A DNA stretch of 40,309 bases from Fidelibacterota bacterium (GTDB lineage: Bacteria > Fidelibacterota > Marinisomatia > SCGC-AAA003-L08 > D37C17), in NCBI GenBank assembly GCA_030747125.1, contig JASLLI010000005.1, positions 1-40,309 on the forward strand, given 5' to 3'. Below, piece by piece: positions 7,219-16,288 of this stretch. The first letter of the stretch is position 1, and each line of letters starts with the position of its first letter. The notes under the pieces are model-generated. The model searched no databases, had not been told where the DNA came from, and was given only the letters and a program-made list of their open reading frames with translations. The translations under genes were made by a program, and so were the position numbers.

Positions 7219-9486
7219 ATGACTTTCAATTTTGATTGGATACAATCCTATTACCAGAGCCTGCCACAGAAAATTGATCAACTGAGGCAGTTAATGAACC
7301 GGCCACTTACCCTTACGGAGAAAATTTTATATGCCCATCTTTCTGATGACCTTCGTGAATTTAAGAGAGGGGTTGACTATGCAGAGTTTAATCCTGATCG
7401 GGTAGCCATGCAGGACGCCACAGCTCAAATGGCTTTGCTGCAGTTCATGATGGCAGGGAGAGAAAAAGTTGCCGTTCCTTCAACGGTACATTGTGATCAT
7501 CTCATTCAGGCAAAAGCAGGGTCAGAGGAAGATGTGGCCACTGCTGAGAATACAAACTCAGAAGTGTATCATTTTCTCTCATCCGTATCAAATAAATATG
7601 GAATCGGATTTTGGAAGCCTGGTGCAGGAATTATTCATCAGGTGATCCTTGAAAATTATGCCTTTCCCGGCGGTATGATGATTGGAACGGATTCCCATAC
7701 GGTGAATGCTGGTGGACTGGGAATGGTTGCTATTGGAGTGGGCGGTGCAGATGCAGTGGATGTAATGGCAGGCATGCCCTGGGAATTGAAATTTCCCAGA
7801 TTAATTGGTGTCCGTTTGAAGGGCAAGTTAAGTGGGTGGACCTCCTCAAAAGATGTGATTCTCAAATTAGCAGGAATTCTCACCGTGAAGGGTGGTACAG
7901 GATCCATAGTGGAATATTTTGGTGAAGGTGCAGAAGCGCTCTCCTGTACCGGAAAGGGAACCATCTGTAATATGGGTGCAGAAATCGGAGCCACAACTTC
8001 ATTGTTTGGATATGGACAGAAAATGAGGGATTATCTCATCGCCACAGACCGCAGAGATGTTGCAGATGCTGCTGATGCAGTTGCTGAACATTTACAGGGT
8101 GATGGTGAGGTGTATGCGAATCCTGAATCCTATTTTGACCAGGTCATTGATATCAACCTTGATGAACTGGAGCCTCACCTAAATGGGCCATTTTCTCCGG
8201 ATAAAGCTTGGCCCATCTCTCAATTTAAAAAAGCAGTTGAAGAAAATGATTATCCTGTTACAATGGAAGTGGGGCTTATCGGGTCCTGCACCAATTCCTC
8301 TTATGAAGATATGGATAGAGCTGCATCTCTTGCCAGACAGGCAAAGGATAAGAACCTGACGGTGAAAAGTCAGCTCACAGTCACTCCGGGTTCAGAACAA
8401 GTTCGATTCACCATTGAAAGAGACGGGCAGCTGCAGGCTTTTGAAGATATTGGCGGGCTGGTGTTGGCAAATGCTTGTGGGCCTTGCATTGGTCAGTGGG
8501 CTCGCAGTGGTGCGGAGAAGCAGGAAAAGAATTCCATTATCACCTCCTTTAACCGGAATTTTGCCAAGCGAAATGACGGAAATCCCAACACCTATGCCTT
8601 TGTTGGTTCTCCTGAGATGGTGACAGCAATGGCAATTGCAGGGGAGATGACATTTAATCCCTTAACGGACAGCCTCACCAACGATAATGGAGACGAAGTC
8701 ATTCTTGATCCGCCAGTTGGGGATGAACTTCCTCAGGGAGGATTTGCTGTGGAAGATTTGGGCTACCAGGAACCAGCGGCATCTGGTGCAGGTGTTGATA
8801 TTGAAATCAATCCAGACTCTGACCGTCTGCAGGCATTGACGCGTTTTAACAGTTGGGATGGTCAGGATTATTCTCATCTCCGCCTCCTTATCAAAGCCAA
8901 AGGGAAATGCACTACCGACCATATCTCTATGGCAGGTCCCTGGCTGCGGTATCGTGGGCACCTGGAAAATATCTCCAAAAATTTGCTAATGGGGGCAACC
9001 AATGCCTTTAATGATACGGTAAACCTGGTAAAAAATCAATTAAATGGAAATTATGACAAGATACCCATGGTGGCAGATGCTTACCGGATTGCAGGAGTAG
9101 GCTCCATAGTGATTGGCGATGAAAATTATGGTGAAGGCTCCTCCCGGGAACATGCGGCTATGGAACCACGGTTTGTGGGAGTGAAAGCAGTATTGGTGAA
9201 ATCCTTCGCTCGTATTCATGAAACCAATCTGAAGAAACAGGGCATTTTAGCACTTACCTTTGCTGATAAGTCTGATTATGGTAAAATATTGGAAGATGAT
9301 ACTTTTGAGATCACCGGTCTTACAAACTTTCAACCTGGCGTGCCTCTAACCGTTATAGCTCACCATCTGGATGAAACGTATACCGAAATAATTGCAAACC
9401 ATACCTTTAATGAAAATCAGATTGAGTGGTTTAAAGCCGGTTCCGCATTAAATGGTATTGCACAGGCAACACATCTGACGGAATAA
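7219..9486 (+). CDS. acn: Aconitate hydratase, mitochondrial type
   Basis: Aconitase (citrate to isocitrate, TCA cycle), 755 aa. This is the length of the mitochondrial-type branch rather than the roughly 890 aa of AcnA/IRP1 or the AcnB fold order. The three [4Fe-4S] ligands are clear: Cys357 in [14 protein letters not shown], and Cys420 and Cys423 in [11 protein letters not shown]. They sit within one residue of the bovine mitochondrial positions. Other landmarks are [40 protein letters not shown], and in the swivelling domain [15 protein letters not shown] and [22 protein letters not shown] precedes the ATG at good spacing. An SDR gene follows one base after the stop, so the two are co-transcribed. 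Confidence 0.97.
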   Translation: MTFNFDWIQSYYQSLPQKIDQLRQLMNRPLTLTEKILYAHLSDDLREFKRGVDYAEFNPDRVAMQDATAQMALLQFMMAGREKVAVPSTVHCDHLIQAKAGSEEDVATAENTNSEVYHFLSSVSNKYGIGFWKPGAGIIHQVILENYAFPGGMMIGTDSHTVNAGGLGMVAIGVGGADAVDVMAGMPWELKFPRLIGVRLKGKLSGWTSSKDVILKLAGILTVKGGTGSIVEYFGEGAEALSCTGKGTICNMGAEIGATTSLFGYGQKMRDYLIATDRRDVADAADAVAEHLQGDGEVYANPESYFDQVIDINLDELEPHLNGPFSPDKAWPISQFKKAVEENDYPVTMEVGLIGSCTNSSYEDMDRAASLARQAKDKNLTVKSQLTVTPGSEQVRFTIERDGQLQAFEDIGGLVLANACGPCIGQWARSGAEKQEKNSIITSFNRNFAKRNDGNPNTYAFVGSPEMVTAMAIAGEMTFNPLTDSLTNDNGDEVILDPPVGDELPQGGFAVEDLGYQEPAASGAGVDIEINPDSDRLQALTRFNSWDGQDYSHLRLLIKAKGKCTTDHISMAGPWLRYRGHLENISKNLLMGATNAFNDTVNLVKNQLNGNYDKIPMVADAYRIAGVGSIVIGDENYGEGSSREHAAMEPRFVGVKAVLVKSFARIHETNLKKQGILALTFADKSDYGKILEDDTFEITGLTNFQPGVPLTVIAHHLDETYTEIIANHTFNENQIEWFKAGSALNGIAQATHLTE

Positions 9487-9487
9487 T

Positions 9488-10192
9488 TTGGCAAAAATTG
9501 CAGTCATTACCGGTGCCTCACAGGGCATAGGAAGATCTCTTGCCCACCAGATAGCAAAGACCGGATATAAAGTTGTTGCAGGAGCCCGATCAATGGATAA
9601 GCTGGAATCCTTAGCTGGGGAAATAAATAATGCAGGTGGTACAGCATTCGCTCTTTCCCTTGATGTGTCTGACTCTTCCTCCATTGACAATTTTAAAAAG
9701 GAAGTTGAAAAGCTTGGCATTCCTTCTATGGTGATAAACAATGCAGGGATAGGCAGGTTTGGCCCCACAGATGAAGTGAGTCGGGAAGATTGGGATATTC
9801 AGTTAAATACTAACCTGAGAGGTGCATTTTTAGTTACCAAAGCCTTTCTTCCAAAAATGAAGAGAGATCAGGAGGGAACGATAGTTTTTATTAATTCAGT
9901 TGCTGGTATCCAACCCTTTTCACACTCTGCAGCCTATGTTGCCAGTAAATTTGGATTGCGGGGATTTGCAGCAGCTTTGCGGGAAGAATTGAGAGAGTAC
10001 AACATAAAGGTTATCTCTGTTCATCCTGGTGCAGTAAATACACCATTTTGGGAATCTATTCCCGGAGAATTTCCTACGGAGGACATGTTGGATATGGATG
10101 TACTTGCTGAGAACATTGTGCACAATATTCAATCCCCGGGAAATCTAACCGTTGAGGAAATGATTATAAGACGGGTCGGTGGAGATTTTTAA
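9488..10192 (+). CDS. SDR-family NAD(P)-dependent oxidoreductase
   Basis: A 234-aa classical short-chain dehydrogenase/reductase. It shows TGASQGIG (Rossmann dinucleotide loop, about residues 8-15), an AGARS segment after beta-2, NNAGIG, a catalytic Ser in INSVAG, catalytic YVASK, and HPGAVNTPF after the active site. The start is a TTG directly after the aconitase stop. A GACGGA a few bases upstream can act as the ribosome site, and the resulting N-terminus (MAKIAVITGASQ) is the canonical place for the family to begin. The substrate cannot be predicted. Proximity to aconitase shows co-expression, not necessarily a shared pathway. Confidence 0.9.
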   Translation: MAKIAVITGASQGIGRSLAHQIAKTGYKVVAGARSMDKLESLAGEINNAGGTAFALSLDVSDSSSIDNFKKEVEKLGIPSMVINNAGIGRFGPTDEVSREDWDIQLNTNLRGAFLVTKAFLPKMKRDQEGTIVFINSVAGIQPFSHSAAYVASKFGLRGFAAALREELREYNIKVISVHPGAVNTPFWESIPGEFPTEDMLDMDVLAENIVHNIQSPGNLTVEEMIIRRVGGDF

Positions 10193-10284
10193 GATGATTG
10201 TAATCAGGTATTTCACTTGCATAGAAAAAATGAACCAGTCTAATTTTGCAGGCTCTGCTTTTACCCCTTTTTTAGGTTTTGGTT

Positions 10285-11598
10285 ATGTTTGAACAGCTTA
10301 ATGACAGATTTGCTCATATAATCAAAAATATAAAGGGTCAGGGGAAGATTTCTGAGAAGAATATTTCAGATTCTCTCCGGGATGTACGCCGTGCATTATT
10401 AGAAGCAGATGTGAACTTTCAGGCTGCAAAATCATTCATCAATCGCGTGAAAGAAAAAGCATCCGGAGAAGAAGTTTTTAATACTGTGACTCCGGGGCAG
10501 CAATTCATTCAGATATTGATGACGGAGTTGAGTGCATTCCTGGGAGGCGAGAATGATGGAATCCGATATAATTCTTCAGGAAAAACCATTATTCTTCTGG
10601 CTGGTTTACAGGGTTCTGGTAAGACAACCACCGCAGCTAAACTGGCATGCTTTTTGAAAAAAAGATGGCAAAAATCCTCTGCGATGATTGCTGCTGACCT
10701 GCAAAGACCTGCAGCCATTAAGCAATTGCAGGTGCTGGGTGAACAAATTCAGGTACCTGTTTATGCAAGGCTGGATTCAAAGGATGTAATATCCGTGGTA
10801 AAAGCAGGTATAGCAGAGCATGTTCAAGCTGAGGTTATTATTATTGACACTGCAGGCAGACTCCATGTAGATGATACTCTCATGGATGAATTAAAACAAG
10901 TTGCAGAACTTGCTAAACCGGATGAAACTCTCTATGTAGCAGACGGAATGACCGGTCAGGATGCCGTTACTTCAGCTGGTGCATTTAATGATGCATTACA
11001 GATTTCCGGTGTTGTATTGACGAAAATGGATGGAGATTCACGCGGTGGTGCTGCCCTTTCAATCAGGGAAGTGACAGGAAAACCCATAAAGTTTATGGGA
11101 ACAGGCGAATCTATGAAGGATTTTGATCTTTTCCATCCTGAAAGACTGGCTCAGCGGATTTTAGGTATGGGAGATGTAGTCTCTCTGGTAGAAAAAGCCA
11201 AAGAAGTGTTGGATGAAAAAAATGCTGCGAAATTACAAGAGAAAATGTTGTCTAACTCTTTTACTTTGGTGGATTTTCAATCTCAATTAGCCCAAATGCA
11301 AAAAATGGGACCTATGTCAGATATGCTGAAAATGCTTCCGGGTGCAGGTAAGCTTGGAAATCTAAATGTAGATGACCGGCAGTTAAAATGGACAGACGCC
11401 ATCATTAATTCAATGACTCCAAAGGAGAGAACTTCACCGGAGATCATTAACGGTTCACGAAGGAAACGCATTGCCCATGGCAGCGGAAGACCAATTCAGG
11501 AAGTGAACCAGTTACTTAAACAGTTTCATCAAATGCAGAAAATGATGAAAAAAATTGGAAATAAAGGAAGAATGAAACTTCCTTTTGGATTTAAATAG
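10285..11598 (+). CDS. ffh: Signal recognition particle protein Ffh (SRP54)
   Basis: Ffh, the GTPase of the signal recognition particle, which binds 4.5S RNA and delivers nascent membrane and secretory proteins to FtsY. The N domain begins MFEQLNDRFAHIIKNIKGQG. The G domain holds GLQGSGKTTTAAKLA (P-loop), DTAGRLHVD, TKMDGDSRGGAALS and MGTGE. The Met-rich M domain at the C-terminus contains SRRKRIAHGSGR and an LLKQFHQMQKMMKKI helix. I place the start at the ATG at 10285, which matches the usual N-terminus; the ORF track begins two codons earlier at a TTG. With this start it is 437 aa, normal for Ffh. It is the first gene of the ffh-rpsP-khpA-rimM-trmD-rplS operon, and the ribosome site of rpsP overlaps its stop. 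Confidence 0.97.
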   Translation: MFEQLNDRFAHIIKNIKGQGKISEKNISDSLRDVRRALLEADVNFQAAKSFINRVKEKASGEEVFNTVTPGQQFIQILMTELSAFLGGENDGIRYNSSGKTIILLAGLQGSGKTTTAAKLACFLKKRWQKSSAMIAADLQRPAAIKQLQVLGEQIQVPVYARLDSKDVISVVKAGIAEHVQAEVIIIDTAGRLHVDDTLMDELKQVAELAKPDETLYVADGMTGQDAVTSAGAFNDALQISGVVLTKMDGDSRGGAALSIREVTGKPIKFMGTGESMKDFDLFHPERLAQRILGMGDVVSLVEKAKEVLDEKNAAKLQEKMLSNSFTLVDFQSQLAQMQKMGPMSDMLKMLPGAGKLGNLNVDDRQLKWTDAIINSMTPKERTSPEIINGSRRKRIAHGSGRPIQEVNQLLKQFHQMQKMMKKIGNKGRMKLPFGFK

Positions 11599-11609
11599 GA
11601 GATATATTC

Positions 11610-12383
11610 GTGGCAGTAAAACTACGATTAAAAAGAATGGGACGGAGAAAGCGTCCGTTTTACCGATTAGTAGCAATTGATTCCCGTAAACGCAGGGATG
11701 GTGCAGAGATAGAAAGACTGGGATGGTTTGATCCTCTTCACACTGATATTGCTGTAGAAATTAAAGAAGACAGAGTGCTACATTGGTTAAACCAGGGGGC
11801 ACAACCTTCAGAAACTGTGGATAATATTTTTAAAGAAATCGGTCTGAATTATAAACGGCATCTCATAGATGAAGGTAAATCTGAAGAAGAAATTGCCACG
11901 CTTTTAACTGAGTGGCAAGCGCGTCAATCTGAGAAAAAGGCTGCCCTTGCTGAAAAGAAAGCAGCCAAGAAAAAAGCTGCTAAAGTATCCGGTGCTGAGG
12001 AAACAGGAAAAGAAGATCACGAAGCAGGAGCAGAAGCCGATGGTAATGAGCAGGAAGAAGTAGCAGAAAGCAGCCAGCAGGAAACCGAAGCTGCGTCCTC
12101 TGAGGAAGCAGAAGCCTCCACTGGAGATACAGATACTAAGGAAGTGGAACCAGAAGAAGGAAATCAGGAAGCAGGAGAAGAGAATCAGGAAGCAGGAGCA
12201 GAAGCTATGGATAGTGGACAGGAGGAAGTAGCAGAAAATAAAGAGCCGGTGGCAGAAGAAGTGGAAGTAAAAGCTGATGAAACTGCCGAAGAAAAAGCTG
12301 CATCTGACGAAGATACCTCTAAAGAAGCTCCTGAAGAAGAAACATCAGAAGAGCCTGTTGAAGAAACAAAAGAAGAAAATTAG
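11610..12383 (+). CDS. rpsP: Ribosomal protein bS16 with long acidic C-terminal tail
   Basis: Residues 1-80 are an ordinary bS16 (MAVKLRLKRMGRRKRPFYRL, ERLGWFDP, LNQGAQPSETV), a 30S assembly protein. Residues 80-110 form a Lys/Ala-rich bridge of the kind seen in FCB-group bS16. The remaining ~145 residues are Glu/Ala/Ser/Thr-rich, strongly acidic, and contain no aromatic residue, Cys or Arg. The total of 257 aa is about three times the classical length. The tail holds internal repeats, for example EAGAEA-x3-QEEVAE twice and a tandem NQEAGEE/NQEAGAE. The start is GTG preceded by AGGAG. The tail is likely disordered and solvent-exposed; its function is unknown. A related tail occurs on bL19 in the same operon. 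Confidence 0.96.
   Translation: MAVKLRLKRMGRRKRPFYRLVAIDSRKRRDGAEIERLGWFDPLHTDIAVEIKEDRVLHWLNQGAQPSETVDNIFKEIGLNYKRHLIDEGKSEEEIATLLTEWQARQSEKKAALAEKKAAKKKAAKVSGAEETGKEDHEAGAEADGNEQEEVAESSQQETEAASSEEAEASTGDTDTKEVEPEEGNQEAGEENQEAGAEAMDSGQEEVAENKEPVAEEVEVKADETAEEKAASDEDTSKEAPEEETSEEPVEETKEEN
12162..12203 (+). repeat. 21-bp tandem repeat in the rpsP tail
   Basis: AATCAGGAAGCAGGAG occurs at 12162 and again at 12183, a 21-bp period encoding NQEAGEE then NQEAGAE. A longer imperfect copy of GAAGCAGGAGCAGAAGC also lies at 12021 and 12189. This suggests the tail grew by slippage or duplication. Confidence 0.75.
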
Positions 12384-12414
12384 GTTTTAAATCCATCAAG
12401 TAAAAGCGGAGAAA

Positions 12415-12651
12415 ATGATGAAAGAGTTATTGACTGACATGATCAAGGCAATCGTTGATAAACCAGATGAAGTGGATATCACTCTCACAGAAAGTGAAAA
12501 CACAAAAATCTATGAATTACGCCTTGGTGACGGAGATGTGGGTAAGGTCATCGGTAAGAAGGGAAAAAATGTTACCGCCATACGCACTTTGTTATCTGCT
12601 GCAACAGCCAAAGAAGGCGGAAAGCGCTCTATTCTTGAAATAATTGAGTAG
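12415..12651 (+). CDS. khpA: KH-domain RNA-binding protein KhpA
   Basis: A 78-aa single KH domain protein (KhpA/YlqC family). The signature GKVIGKKGKNVTAIR holds the GxxG RNA-binding loop, and the protein ends SILEII as usual. KhpA acts with KhpB/Jag as a global RNA binder in several bacteria. The location between rpsP and rimM is the conserved one. CGGAG lies just upstream of two adjacent ATG codons (12415 and 12418); either may be the start. The next gene begins inside its last codons. Confidence 0.93.
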   Translation: MMKELLTDMIKAIVDKPDEVDITLTESENTKIYELRLGDGDVGKVIGKKGKNVTAIRTLLSAATAKEGGKRSILEIIE

Positions 12652-13168
12652 CACTCCTCCTCCTGACTTAGTTCTTATGGGAAAAATATTAAAACCCAGG
12701 GGACTGAAAGGAGAGGTGTGGGCATCCATTTTTAATGAGCGTGATTCAGCATTAAAGAGAGGATGTATAATCTGGCTGCAAAGGGATGATGAACCTGCAG
12801 TCAGATCAGAAATTGAATCACTGAAAATTGCCGATGTAAAGTCCTGGATGAAATTAAAAAAGATTGATTCCAGAACTGAAGCGGAATCTTTACAGGGAAT
12901 GCATATAAGTTTTCCCCGTAGTGAATTTCCTCCCTTAATGGGAGATGATTACTATCTGGTGGATCTCATTGGGGTTACCGTTAAAAATGAAAATGGGAAT
13001 TCCCTTGGGACAATTTCAGATACTATACAGCTGCCGGCACACAATGTAATAGTGGTGATGAGGGATGGAAAGGAATTTTTGGTTCCATTCGTTGATGCTC
13101 ATATTATGCTTTTTGATAAAAAAAATAAAATCCTCATCGTGAAAAATGTGGATGGACTGTTAGAATGA
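12644..13168 (+). CDS. rimM: Ribosome maturation factor RimM
   Basis: RimM, a 16S processing and 30S head assembly factor that contacts uS19. The N-terminal beta-barrel has LMGKILKPRGLKGEV, and the C-terminal PRC-barrel has DDYYLVDLIGVTV, LPAHNVIVV and KEFLVPFVDAHI. The length of 174 aa is normal. The annotated start is a TTG at 12644 that overlaps the khpA stop by 8 nt. An ATG at 12677 lies at the start of the GKI motif and would truncate the first strand, so the TTG is preferred without being proven. The gene ends in a 4-nt ATGA overlap with trmD, so the two are translationally coupled. Confidence 0.93.
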   Translation: MSSTPPPDLVLMGKILKPRGLKGEVWASIFNERDSALKRGCIIWLQRDDEPAVRSEIESLKIADVKSWMKLKKIDSRTEAESLQGMHISFPRSEFPPLMGDDYYLVDLIGVTVKNENGNSLGTISDTIQLPAHNVIVVMRDGKEFLVPFVDAHIMLFDKKNKILIVKNVDGLLE

Positions 13169-13869
13169 TGCAGGTTTACTTTCTGACACCTTTTCCTGAA
13201 ATGGTCACAGCTGTACTTAGTGAAAGTATCCTGGGCAGAGCAGTTAAAAAGGGTGTTGCTGCATTTCATATAAAGAATCTTTTTGATTATGCTGATCCTC
13301 CACATTACCGCATTGATGATTATCCCTTTGGTGGCGGTGCCGGAATGATATTAAAGCCGGAACCTGTATTCAGAGCAGTGGACGACATTAAAAATGTTGT
13401 GGGTGATAACACCAAACTGAGAGTTCTCTTTCCCACACCGGATGGCGAGTTGTTTAGCCATGAGAATGCAGTAGAATTAAGCAAGGAAAGCCATTTAGTT
13501 TTCATCAGTGGACATTATAAAGGAATTGACCAGCGTATCAGGGAAAATTTAGTAACAGATGAGGTTTCAATTGGGGATTTTGTACTCACAGGAGGTGAGT
13601 TGCCTGGGTTAATCATGTTGGATGCTGCCATACGATTGATACCGGGAGTCTTAAACAGCTATGAATCTGCAGAGACTGATTCATTTACAGAACATTTACT
13701 AGATGGTCCCCATTACACCCGGCCGGAGAAGTATCGGGGCATTGGTTCACCCAAAGTGCTGCTTTCGGGAAACCATAAAAAAATTGAAGACTGGAAGAAA
13801 ATCCAGCGTGAAGAAAAAACTAAAATCCGCAGACCGGATTTATGGGAAAAATATAAAAGTTTAGAATGA
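13165..13869 (+). CDS. trmD: tRNA (guanine-37-N1)-methyltransferase TrmD
   Basis: TrmD, a SPOUT-class SAM-dependent methyltransferase that makes m1G37 next to the anticodon and prevents +1 frameshifting. Visible motifs include [11 protein letters not shown] at the start, [24 protein letters not shown], the trefoil-knot SAM site [27 protein letters not shown], and [14 protein letters not shown] in the C-terminal tRNA-binding part. The length of 234 aa is normal. The start overlaps rimM (ATGA) and the end is followed closely by rplS. Confidence 0.97.
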   Translation: MMQVYFLTPFPEMVTAVLSESILGRAVKKGVAAFHIKNLFDYADPPHYRIDDYPFGGGAGMILKPEPVFRAVDDIKNVVGDNTKLRVLFPTPDGELFSHENAVELSKESHLVFISGHYKGIDQRIRENLVTDEVSIGDFVLTGGELPGLIMLDAAIRLIPGVLNSYESAETDSFTEHLLDGPHYTRPEKYRGIGSPKVLLSGNHKKIEDWKKIQREEKTKIRRPDLWEKYKSLE

Positions 13870-13880
13870 TTGGAGAATCC

Positions 13881-14768
13881 ATGAAGATCAGGGAATTTGA
13901 AAACAACAGAATAGGTGATGAAATGCATTTGGAAGAGTATTACCTCATGGCAGAAGATGAAGAGTCTGCTGTGGGTGAAGAACCAAAAGACGGCGAGGAA
14001 GAAACAGCAGCAGAAGGCAGTGATCCGGAGGTAGTTGCCGAGGAAAGTGAGCAACCTGCTGAAGATGGTGAAGCTGAGGATTCAAAAGAATCTGCCGCCC
14101 CCGACCCTGTGGAAGGTGAATCTGTGAAAAAGGAAACTCCTGAAGTATCAGAAGAAACTGACCAGGATAAGGTAGAAGCCGACGAATCTGCAAAGGATGC
14201 AACATCTGAGGAAAAAGCAGAAACTGTCTCCGAAACTGATGATACTCCTGTTGAAGGAGCAAAGGTTGAAGAAGCAGTCGTTGAGGAACCTGAAGATTCC
14301 TCGCAGGAAGCAGCACCAGAAAGTAATGAGCAGACTGAAGAAGAAACTTCAGAAGAATCTCCTGTTGAAGATGCAGGTCCTCCCCTTTCCCCTGAAGAAG
14401 CTGCAGTTTTAGCACAACAAACCAATACTGTTCAAGCCACCTATGCAGACATGCGGAAAGATTTACCTGATTTTCAATCCGGTGATACTGTTGCTGTGGG
14501 ATATCGAGTTGTGGAAGCGGGAAAATCAAGAATTCAGTTGTTTGAAGGTGTGGTAATTAAAATATCCTCCGGTCATGGATTAGATAAAACTTTCACTGTG
14601 CGAAAAATTTCCAGTGGTGTGGGAGTGGAAAGAATTTTCCCCCTTCATTCTCCTAACATTGATTCTGTGAAGGTCTTAAAGCGGGGTAAGGTACGCAGAG
14701 CCAAGCTGTACTATCTCCGTGACAGGGTTGGTAAAGCCACCCGTATAAAAGAACGGACAAATCTCTAA
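13881..14768 (+). CDS. rplS: Ribosomal protein bL19 with long acidic N-terminal extension
   Basis: The last ~105 residues are a standard bL19 ([66 protein letters not shown]), a 50S protein at the 30S interface. It is preceded by ~190 residues: a short start ([20 protein letters not shown]) and then a Glu/Ser/Ala/Pro-rich acidic stretch without aromatic residues, Cys or Arg. Classical bL19 is about 115 aa. I start at the ATG at 13881 because GGAG lies 5 nt upstream; the track's ATG at 13866 overlaps trmD as ATGA and would add five residues. Composition and wording (for example EEETSEE) recall the bS16 tail. It is the last gene before a strong terminator. Confidence 0.95.
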   Translation: MKIREFENNRIGDEMHLEEYYLMAEDEESAVGEEPKDGEEETAAEGSDPEVVAEESEQPAEDGEAEDSKESAAPDPVEGESVKKETPEVSEETDQDKVEADESAKDATSEEKAETVSETDDTPVEGAKVEEAVVEEPEDSSQEAAPESNEQTEEETSEESPVEDAGPPLSPEEAAVLAQQTNTVQATYADMRKDLPDFQSGDTVAVGYRVVEAGKSRIQLFEGVVIKISSGHGLDKTFTVRKISSGVGVERIFPLHSPNIDSVKVLKRGKVRRAKLYYLRDRVGKATRIKERTNL

Positions 14769-14771
14769 CAC

Positions 14772-14801
14772 AAAAACCCCGGCAAGCTACCGGGGTTTTT
14801 T
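14772..14801 (+). terminator. Rho-independent terminator of the ffh-rplS operon
   Basis: An 11-bp perfect stem AAAAACCCCGG/CCGGGGTTTTT with a 7-nt loop (CAAGCTA) ends in six T, starting four bases after the rplS stop. Confidence 0.93.
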
Positions 14802-15083
14802 ATTTGTGACTACACTAACTACGGCCCGTTGTTTTTTCATTACAGAGCAGAATATAACGAAGGATGCCTCTTATACTTACCCATCAAATGCGTCACGAAA
14901 TCCTAATTGGGAATATTCCCTCTTGCCAAAGTAGTAAAAAGGCGTTGTATAAACATATCAACAACATAAAAATTGAATTCTATATTCTGTTGTTCATTTA
15001 AAATAGGTTCAAGAGTCCCGGTATATCAAAGAAAAATGTGTGAATCTACAGAGTAGCCTCCCCCTAAATTATGTCCCCCACCC
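14802..15083. other. Intergenic gap before the MFS gene
   Basis: About 280 nt with no convincing ORF or RNA gene. It contains a long weak inverted repeat around 14958-14995 (AACAACA ... TGTTGTT with an AT-rich loop). A promoter for the MFS transporter must lie here or the gene is isolated. No clear Shine-Dalgarno precedes the MFS ATG. Confidence 0.5.
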
Positions 15084-16217
15084 ATGAGTCAAATTCAGAA
15101 GAATATCATCATTACCAGTATCGGGCATTTTTTGGTACATGCTATGACCATGATTCTTCCGGTGATTCTTGTTATTCTGGAAAATGAATTTTCAGTATCT
15201 CTGATTTATTTGGGGGAACTGGCTACCATTCAGATACTCTTTCTGGGAATTGGCGGATTCCCAGCAGGATTTCTTGCTGACCGCTTCGGTTCACGCATGG
15301 TACTCCTTATGTATTTTCTGGGACTCATCATCGCCTCAATTTGGCTGTTTTTTTCCCATACCTTCACCATGACAGCGCTGGGTTTGGGATTTTTAGGACT
15401 CATCACCGGGCTCTATCATCCTGCAGGGCTTAAAATGGTTAGTCATTCCTCCAATGTTTCAAGGTATATGTCCTACCATGGGGTGTCCGGCAGCCTGGGG
15501 CTTGCAGCAGGTCCCATTTACGGTGCCTGGATGTCAAGCTGGCTGGGGTGGCGGTATGCGTATCTTTTTATGGGAATCCTCGCATTAGCAGCACTATGTT
15601 TCCTTTTAACCTACCATAGGGAAGCAAGACCAGGAAAAGTATCGTTCAATCTGAAAGGGAAATTCAACAGGGCACATATACTTATCATTAGCGTTGCCTC
15701 CCTTTGGGGTTTTGCCCATCATGGGCTTTTTAATTTCCTCCCCTACTATTTTGAAGATGCGGTGGAAACATCTCTGGGAGATGTAATAGGTTCCGGATTC
15801 CTTACAGGGTTTGTCCTTCTCTTGGGTATTATAGGCCAGCTTGGTGGGGGCAGATTAGGAGAAAAGTATCCAAGAAAGAACCTATATATTTGGGTGGTGC
15901 TCCTCAATATCCCTTTTCTCATGGGCATGGCATTTCTAAATGGGTTTTCACTTGTAGTAATAACCGGTATGCTGGGGGCTGTAAATTTCATGTTTCAACC
16001 TGTGAATAACAGTTTGCTGGCAGATGTAACTCCCACAGAAAACCGAGGCATTATATATGGCTTTTCTGCAGGTATCAGTTTTGGGGTTGGGTCATTTGCC
16101 GGGATAGCCGGGGGGTATCTGGGTGAACTTCTCTCCATCAATGCGATTTTCCCAGCTATGGCTGTTGTTTTACTTCCCGCAGGACTCTTCGCAATTCTGT
16201 TGAAAAAATCCATCTAA
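15084..16217 (+). CDS. MFS transporter, Fsr-like
   Basis: A 377-aa major facilitator with about 11-12 hydrophobic helices. MFS motif A is seen after TM2 as GFLADRFGSRMVLL. GLITGLYHPAGLKMVS in the TM4 area, followed by YHGVSGSLGLAAGP, recalls the fosmidomycin-resistance (Fsr) type branch of exporters. A second motif A-like loop is degenerate (GRLGEKYPRKNLY). The substrate is unknown and drug export should not be assumed. The gene stands alone after the rplS terminator and 71 nt before the HD-GYP gene, with no terminator seen between them. Confidence 0.85.
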   Translation: MSQIQKNIIITSIGHFLVHAMTMILPVILVILENEFSVSLIYLGELATIQILFLGIGGFPAGFLADRFGSRMVLLMYFLGLIIASIWLFFSHTFTMTALGLGFLGLITGLYHPAGLKMVSHSSNVSRYMSYHGVSGSLGLAAGPIYGAWMSSWLGWRYAYLFMGILALAALCFLLTYHREARPGKVSFNLKGKFNRAHILIISVASLWGFAHHGLFNFLPYYFEDAVETSLGDVIGSGFLTGFVLLLGIIGQLGGGRLGEKYPRKNLYIWVVLLNIPFLMGMAFLNGFSLVVITGMLGAVNFMFQPVNNSLLADVTPTENRGIIYGFSAGISFGVGSFAGIAGGYLGELLSINAIFPAMAVVLLPAGLFAILLKKSI

Positions 16218-16288
16218 TTCTATTACATTAATACCCCTTTATACCGACGGAATATCATTAAACCATTTCATTTTAACGGAGAAAAAAC

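Noticed and set aside
7045-7281. 78-aa minus ORF upstream of aconitase
   Set aside because: It overlaps the acn start antisense and has no ribosome site or recognisable protein pattern.
7656-7994. 112-aa minus ORF inside aconitase, and similar antisense ORFs elsewhere
   Set aside because: They are shadows of strongly conserved genes on the other strand.
13940-14529. Long minus-strand ORFs (161 and 194 aa) opposite rplS
   Set aside because: They are low-complexity shadows of the acidic, repeat-like bL19 extension (Ser- or Leu/Gln-rich translations).
15006-15024. GGTTCAAGAGTCCC resembling a tRNA T-arm
   Set aside because: The spacing is wrong for a T-loop, and no acceptor, D-arm or anticodon arm can be folded around it.
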